A stretch of DNA of 47,876 bases from Candidatus Roizmanbacteria bacterium RIFOXYC1_FULL_41_16 (GTDB lineage: Bacteria > Patescibacteriota > Microgenomatia > UBA1406), in NCBI GenBank assembly GCA_001788295.1, contig MGBO01000007.1:78263-126138 (forward strand). The letters are read 5' to 3'. The position numbers and the translations under genes are program-made. This document shows positions 43,823 through 47,876 of this stretch, piece by piece (the stretch's first letter is position 1; every line of letters starts with the position of its first letter). The notes beneath the pieces were generated by a model. The model did no database searches. It saw only the letters and a list, made by a program, of their open reading frames with translations, and was not told the origin of the DNA.

Positions 43823-45216
43823 TTGGTTTTTTTTCCAACCAGATAAATCGCTTTCCAGGGCCGGAAATTAGAAACAAATTCCTGTTGCTTGACTTCATTA
43901 TTGGGGTAGAGGACTTTATAAGTAAATTTGGCAGACGTGCCCCAGGCGGCAAAATCAACCTGTTTGGTCACTCCTTCAGGCAGATTAAAGTCGTCGATGT
44001 ATTCGGGTTCCGGAGGGGGAGCAATATTCCACATGGTAATTTCCGAAAGCTCCACTTGGCGCTGATCTTTGGTGCCATAAAGATAAAAAGTCAGTTTCAT
44101 CTCATTCAGATCGACTTCGGATTGTATTAAAAGAGCCGATTGATAATCGTTTTCAAATTTCAGATCAACTGTTGGCAGGTAAATAGTGGCGTCGAGGCCG
44201 GGCTTGGCGTCTTGTTCGTAATAGCCGACTCGATAAGCATGCGCCGTTCGTTCCAGGATCGGCACACCGGCGTTAAGAGCGGTGCGGAACATGGTTGTTG
44301 ACACCTGGCAGATGCCACCACCGTCGTCTAACACAGTTCTTCCATTTTTGATGACAAAGGCCGGTGCAAAACCGGTACGGCCGGAAATTTCGCCCAGAAA
44401 TTCGTTAAAGGAAAATGTCTGCTTTGGTTTAATAATCATCCCGTTAATTTTATTGGCGCCGGTGACAATGTTGTGAACCCGCTCTGGAGCCGAGCCGGCA
44501 AAATGCGAGCTGCCCATACCCACGAGTTCCCTAATTCCCAGATTATTAATTTCCTTAAGTTTAATTTCGGCTTTCAGGATTTGTTTGGCGACTGATACTT
44601 TGATTACTTGGCGCGGTTTAAACCGCTGGTCTTTGAGTGCTTTTTCAATTTCAGTTTGAACTGAGGCCATATCAAGCTGATAGCCATTTTTTTCTACCTG
44701 AAAAGCTTGGACTCGGCCGTCTGCAAAATCAAAACGGGCATCTAGCGGTTCTTTTTTATAGCTTTGTGCCAACTCATTTAATAAATTGTTGAGATACTTT
44801 TGGTCGTAAATAGGATTAAGGTCAAAATTATAACTTTCCCAGCCCAATTTGAGTGCAATCTGCTGGTAAAGAGCCGAAAGCCCTTGTCCGCGGCCAACAA
44901 TATAGGCTTGGTCCACGGCGCTGTGAATCGGGAGCTGATAGTCGAGATTTTTGGCCGCGATAGTGGCAATATTCTTATTGTCAAATTTTAATTCGATTTT
45001 AAACTGATTATTTTGCCGGTAGCGTTTATTAAGGAGCTTGATTGCCTGTTCTTTGGTCAGCCCGCCGACTAGTATTTGGTCCAAATAAATATTTGGTAAG
45101 ATAATATTAGAGCTGTGAATTGTTTGGGTGTTGGCGACAACTGTCCAACAAACCAAAAATAGGGCGGCAGATAGAAGTATAATCAGTTTGTTTTTAGTAG
45201 TAATCACAAAAAACAT
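43819..45216 (-). CDS. VanW family cell-envelope protein
   Basis: 465 residues. An N-terminal signal/anchor helix (about 10-30) is followed by two beta-grasp-type repeats (YLDQILVGGLTKEQAIKLL, then a second similar module) as in PF12229-like peptidoglycan-binding domains. The VanW domain starts around residue 230 with VHNIVTGANKINGMIIKPKQTFSFNEFLG broken by the conserved Gly, then DDGGGICQVSTTMFRTALNAG. VanW-like proteins occur in cell-wall operons; their chemistry is not settled. It is convergent with rpsI (4-nt overlap) and divergent from the solute-binding protein with only 12 nt between start codons. Confidence 0.88.
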   Translation of the reverse strand: MFFVITTKNKLIILLSAALFLVCWTVVANTQTIHSSNIILPNIYLDQILVGGLTKEQAIKLLNKRYRQNNQFKIELKFDNKNIATIAAKNLDYQLPIHSAVDQAYIVGRGQGLSALYQQIALKLGWESYNFDLNPIYDQKYLNNLLNELAQSYKKEPLDARFDFADGRVQAFQVEKNGYQLDMASVQTEIEKALKDQRFKPRQVIKVSVAKQILKAEIKLKEINNLGIRELVGMGSSHFAGSAPERVHNIVTGANKINGMIIKPKQTFSFNEFLGEISGRTGFAPAFVIKNGRTVLDDGGGICQVSTTMFRTALNAGVPILERTAHAYRVGYYEQDAKPGLDATIYLPTVDLKFENDYQSALLIQSEVDLNEMKLTFYLYGTKDQRQVELSEITMWNIAPPPEPEYIDDFNLPEGVTKQVDFAAWGTSAKFTYKVLYPNNEVKQQEFVSNFRPWKAIYLVGKKTN

Positions 45217-45228
45217 TATATCGAAAAT

Positions 45229-46716
45229 ATGGAGAATAAACCGGAACCGCCATCAAGCCAGCCAAAAGAAGGGGTTGTTTTTGAAAAGCCCAGCCAACCT
45301 GGAACTTCTCCTCCAGAGGTCAATGCTAACGCCATTCCAGAGGAATATTTAACCGACGAAGATCTGTATCCCGCGCAAACTGACAGCTCCGGCAACCCGG
45401 TCAGCACTCTCAAAAAGAAAACACCGCTGATAGTGGTCTTAGTAGTGGGAGTGATCGTTTTTGTGATTTTGTTGATTGTTTTGAGTCGTCTTTTTGCGAA
45501 AAGCAGTTCTGTATCAGACAAACCGGTCAAACTCACTTTCTGGGGAGTCTGGCAATCTGAGCAAGTAATGGAAGAGTTGATCAAGGACTACCAGAAAGAC
45601 AATCCCAATGTGCAAATTGATTATTTATTAATGGATGCCAAAGACAGTTATCGTGAACGTATTCTTGAGCGTACCCGTAGTGGCACCGGTCCGGATATTT
45701 TCCGTTTTCACAACACCTGGGTAAACAGTATCAAAGAGCTTTTTGCGCCGGCGCCGACAACGGTTTTTACAGTGGAGGATTTTGCCAAGATTTATTATCC
45801 GGTCATGGTTAAGGATTTGACCATGGACGATCGGGTAATTGGTGTGCCGTATCATCTGGATGGTTTGGTGTTAGTTTATAACGACACTTTGTTAAAAAAC
45901 GCCGGCATTAATCAGGCTCCGGCCGATTGGGAAACTCTGATTGATGTTTCAAAACAGATTACGGTCCGGGACGAAGCTGGACAGATTGTTACGGCCGGAA
46001 TTGCTTTGGGTGCAGCTGAAAATATCAGTCATTTCAGTGATATTATCGGCTTAATGTTTTTACAAAATAACGTTGACCTTAAAAACCTTGAGAACAATGA
46101 CAATGCTCTGACCGTAATTGACACTTATACTAATTTTGTATTAGCAGCAGACAATGTCTGGAGCGAGAGCTTTGATAATTCGATTAATGCTTTTGCCGAG
46201 GAAAAGGTGGCCATGATTTTGGCACCGGTTTGGGAGATTGAAGTGGTCAGACACCTTAATCCGGATTTGGATCTTAAAGTGGCCAGAGTGCCTCAGATCA
46301 GAGGCGGCTCTCAGAAAAATTTGGCTAATTATTGGGCCGACGGTGTCTCTCGGGGAAGTCAAAATCAACAACAGGCTTGGGATTTTCTAAAATTCCTGAG
46401 CGAAAAAGAGCAGCAGGGCAGGATGTTCGAATTAGAGGTTAAAAGCGGCCGGATGTTTGGCAATATTTACCCGCGTCAGGATATGGCTGAATTGCTGGTT
46501 GACGACCAATATTTAGCCCCGCTTTTAAAAGACGCCAATATTCTGGATACTTTGCCTCTGGTTAGTCGAACCTATGACAATGGTGTTAATGACGGCATTG
46601 TCGAATATTATCTCAAAGACAGTCTTAACAGCATTTTATTAGGCACTTCGGTCGATGAGGCGGTTCGTAATCTCGGATTAGGAGTGACTCAGGTATTGGA
46701 AAAGTATGGTTATTAG
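45229..46716 (+). CDS. Membrane-anchored extracellular solute-binding protein (sugar-type)
   Basis: 495 residues. A cytoplasmic Pro/Glu-rich N-terminus of about 60 residues precedes one membrane helix (about 65-83); no lipobox Cys is present. From about residue 100, VKLTFWGVWQSEQVMEELIKDYQKDNP and GTGPDIFRFHNTW, later VIGVPYHLDGLVLVYN, are the typical lobes of an ABC sugar-binding protein (SBP family 1). PVWEIEV and the ANYWADGVSRGSQN segment lie in the second lobe. No permease or ATPase gene is nearby. It may serve a permease elsewhere or act as a surface receptor. The start codon has a weak -10 six bases upstream. Confidence 0.85.
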   Translation: MENKPEPPSSQPKEGVVFEKPSQPGTSPPEVNANAIPEEYLTDEDLYPAQTDSSGNPVSTLKKKTPLIVVLVVGVIVFVILLIVLSRLFAKSSSVSDKPVKLTFWGVWQSEQVMEELIKDYQKDNPNVQIDYLLMDAKDSYRERILERTRSGTGPDIFRFHNTWVNSIKELFAPAPTTVFTVEDFAKIYYPVMVKDLTMDDRVIGVPYHLDGLVLVYNDTLLKNAGINQAPADWETLIDVSKQITVRDEAGQIVTAGIALGAAENISHFSDIIGLMFLQNNVDLKNLENNDNALTVIDTYTNFVLAADNVWSESFDNSINAFAEEKVAMILAPVWEIEVVRHLNPDLDLKVARVPQIRGGSQKNLANYWADGVSRGSQNQQQAWDFLKFLSEKEQQGRMFELEVKSGRMFGNIYPRQDMAELLVDDQYLAPLLKDANILDTLPLVSRTYDNGVNDGIVEYYLKDSLNSILLGTSVDEAVRNLGLGVTQVLEKYGY

Positions 46717-46718
46717 AA

Positions 46719-47090
46719 TTATCTGACTCTGATTTTCATTCCCGGCTCAACTACATCCGGACTGCTCAGATTGTTTAATTCAACCAGAGTGGGGTAGAGG
46801 TAGGGATTGTTATATTCACGGCTAGCTACATCCCAGAGTGATTCGCCCTCTTGCATAATATGAAATCGGGGTGACGGTTGGATCGCTGTCACTTCGGGTT
46901 GAGACTTACTGGACTTTGGCCAATAATTTTTTGGTGAATAAGAACTAAGGATCAAAAATACCAGCATTGAAAGGATTAGGCTCAAAGTTAATAATCCAGT
47001 CACAAATTCTCTCGGTTTTGTTTTAATCAGTTTTTTGGCTGACTCTAACCAGTTTTTTTCCAACCTGATTGATTTTTTTTTCTTTGTCAT
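46719..47090 (-). CDS. Membrane-anchored LysM domain protein
   Basis: 123 residues. A basic N-terminus and a helix at about 31-49 place the C-terminal part outside. The LysM domain (about 75-123) reads FHIMQEGESLWDVASREYNNPYLYPTLVELN, split by the usual spacing, and ends VEPGMKIRVR. LysM binds N-acetylglucosamine glycans such as peptidoglycan. It is convergent with the solute-binding protein with a 2-nt gap. An extended -10-like TGCTAAAAT lies just upstream of its ATG. Confidence 0.88.
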   Translation of the reverse strand: MTKKKKSIRLEKNWLESAKKLIKTKPREFVTGLLTLSLILSMLVFLILSSYSPKNYWPKSSKSQPEVTAIQPSPRFHIMQEGESLWDVASREYNNPYLYPTLVELNNLSSPDVVEPGMKIRVR

Positions 47091-47175
47091 CTCTGCTATA
47101 TTTTAGCAGATAATCTGTTCAGGTCAAATAATTAAGCTGCCAACAGGATTTGGGATCACTCTTATTCTACAGGGC

Positions 47176-47204
47176 TTTAAAATAGAGGTCATAACTGATA
47201 AAAT
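47176..47204 (+). promoter_or_regulatory. Probable tRNA-Asp promoter
   Basis: -35 TTTAAA (47176-47181), 17-nt spacer, extended -10 TG-A-TAAAAT ending at 47204. It would start transcription near 47211, upstream of a partial tRNA-Asp copy and the intact gene. Confidence 0.45.
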
Positions 47205-47228
47205 AGTGGATACACAAGAACTGCAATT

Positions 47229-47273
47229 GGGGTTGTAGCCCTGCCCGCCTTTGGAGGGTCAGCTTGGCTAGAG
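47229..47273 (+). repeat. Broken duplicate of the 5' part of tRNA-Asp
   Basis: GGGGTTGTAGC (47229-47239) and TCAGCTTGGCTAGAG (47259-47273) match the acceptor and D-arm of the intact tRNA at 47289, but a 19-nt insertion (47240-47258) splits them and the 3' half is missing. It cannot fold as a tRNA. Confidence 0.75.
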
Positions 47274-47288
47274 TGCTAATGGTAGATT

Positions 47289-47363
47289 GGGGTTGTAGCT
47301 CAGCTTGGCTAGAGCGTCCGCCTGTCACGCGGAAGGTCGCGGGTTCAAGTCCCGTCAGCCCCG
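47289..47363 (+). tRNA. tRNA-Asp (anticodon GTC)
   Basis: 75 nt. Acceptor GGGGTTG/CAGCCCC, D-arm GCTC/GAGC, anticodon stem TCCGC/GCGGA with loop CTGTCAC giving GTC, T-arm GCGGG/CCCGT with TTCAAGT, discriminator G. No encoded CCA. A terminator follows at 47377. Confidence 0.95.
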
Positions 47364-47376
47364 CCCCTTCGTTTTG

Positions 47377-47405
47377 AAGCTCGGAGTAAATTCCGAGCTT
47401 TTTTT
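47377..47405 (+). terminator. Intrinsic terminator after tRNA-Asp
   Basis: 9-bp perfect stem AAGCTCGGA/TCCGAGCTT (47377-47385, 47392-47400) with a 6-nt loop and a run of T to 47405. Confidence 0.85.
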
Positions 47406-47436
47406 GATTCGAACTACTCCACGTATTAAAAAATAC

Positions 47437-47715
47437 ATGACATTAAAGTACAAGTATAGCAGAAAAAGCTTGAAGTATCAACCTAGCGGTGCAATTGTGA
47501 TACTTTTTATTCAGCTTGCAAATTCTATTAAAAATCATCTTGGTGTTGGAATTGTTGACCGTATTCTTAACCAACAGCTATTTGACAAAAAAAGGAATCG
47601 TCTTAACGTTAAACAGGCCTGCACTTTGGTCGGCATAAATCCTGCTGTATATACCCAACTTAAACAAACTCACTCTAAAAAAGTTGAGATCCAGACAGGA
47701 GGTGAAAATCTATGA
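47437..47715 (+). CDS. Small protein of unknown function, possible DNA-binding
   Basis: 92 residues from the ATG at 47437. The frame is open further upstream through the tRNA and terminator (giving the false start MARASACHAEG), which is ruled out because it would be translated tRNA. The protein is basic, with a hydrophobic stretch SGAIVILFIQLANSI (about 18-32) and a C-terminal RLNVKQACTLVGINPAVYTQLK that could be a helix-turn-helix. The next gene overlaps its stop by 4 nt. Confidence 0.5.
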   Translation: MTLKYKYSRKSLKYQPSGAIVILFIQLANSIKNHLGVGIVDRILNQQLFDKKRNRLNVKQACTLVGINPAVYTQLKQTHSKKVEIQTGGENL

Positions 47716-47876
47716 AAAAGTTACCAGCAATTGGCGGTGATACCGCTTTAAAAATCAAGACCGTTTTAATGACACTATTCATGATAGAGATCTTGTTAGC
47801 TAATTACTTTGCGTATTTATGGTTAACATCAAATACCCACTATTTTGGCCGTTTGTTTAGTGCCAGGGCCATGAAT
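47712..47876 (+). CDS. Start of a membrane protein, cut by the window edge
   Basis: 55 codons are visible. A strong Shine-Dalgarno AGGAGGTG (47697-47704) lies 7 nt ahead of the ATG. A hydrophobic helix spans about residues 18-38 (MTLFMIEILLANYFAYLWL). No family can be named from this part. It is translationally coupled to the preceding small gene by an ATGA overlap. Confidence 0.55.
   Translation, partial: MKKLPAIGGDTALKIKTVLMTLFMIEILLANYFAYLWLTSNTHYFGRLFSARAMN

Noticed and set aside
47305-47436. N-terminal extension of the 47437 gene reading through tRNA-Asp and its terminator
   Set aside because: The first 20 codons are translated tRNA and the next ones cross an intrinsic terminator; the ATG at 47437 is the sensible start.

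Overview
The window looks like a chromosome segment of a Candidate Phyla Radiation (Patescibacteria) bacterium, most likely of the Microgenomates side. The signs are a long S10-spc-alpha ribosomal protein run with no rpmD (L30) gene, short ribosomal proteins, a very short KsgA-like methylase, abundant small membrane proteins, few Shine-Dalgarno sequences and several promoters that place transcription start at or next to the ATG. TGA is used as a stop (for example at 391-393 and 15984-15986), so this is genetic code 11 and not the Gracilibacteria/SR1 code. No rRNA gene is present, so the assignment below phylum level is inference.

Layout. (1) 1-995: tail of a polysaccharide deacetylase and a membrane-anchored small protein. 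(2) 996-11970: an AT-rich accessory region. It holds a GC-rich non-coding patch, a broken small gene, a VOC protein, a cellulose-synthase-like glycosyltransferase, a deletion remnant of an IS3-type transposase, a three-gene minus-strand operon (archaeal-type AdoMet synthetase, an archaeal-type AlaRS catalytic fragment, an S51 peptidase-like protein), and a large STAND/NACHT-like protein that lacks its ATPase core and ends in a HEPN-like domain. The region ends at tRNA-Glu(CTC), whose 5' end overlaps a GIY-YIG gene. (3) 12050-19929: housekeeping cluster greA-lysS-HAD-rdgB-ksgA-like-serS-secA. (4) 19947-25235: DsbA-like thioredoxin and a cell-surface/glycan cluster (membrane glycosyltransferase, MraY/WecA-type transferase, PEGA-SH3 protein). 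(5) 25239-26650: a small accessory cassette with a HAD protein and a RelE/ParE-like toxin. (6) 26669-43822: tuf-rpsJ, then a separate promoter and attenuator-like leader, then rplC through rpsI including secY, an adenylate kinase fused to a second kinase domain, map, infA, rpmJ and rpoA. (7) 43819-47090: cell-envelope genes (VanW, solute-binding protein, LysM). (8) 47176-47876: tRNA-Asp(GTC) with a broken partial copy upstream, a terminator, and two small genes, the last cut by the window edge.

The core genes are tightly packed, with 3-nt gaps or overlaps of 4-20 nt and mostly ATG starts with A-rich upstream sequence. The most unusual items are the AdoMet synthetase/AlaRS-like/S51 operon with a 20-bp perfect palindrome between its promoter and start codon, the mutually exclusive hairpins ahead of rplC, the Adk-UPF0200 fusion, and the ATPase-less STAND-HEPN gene beside tRNA-Glu. 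All functional calls come from reading motifs; no database search was run.
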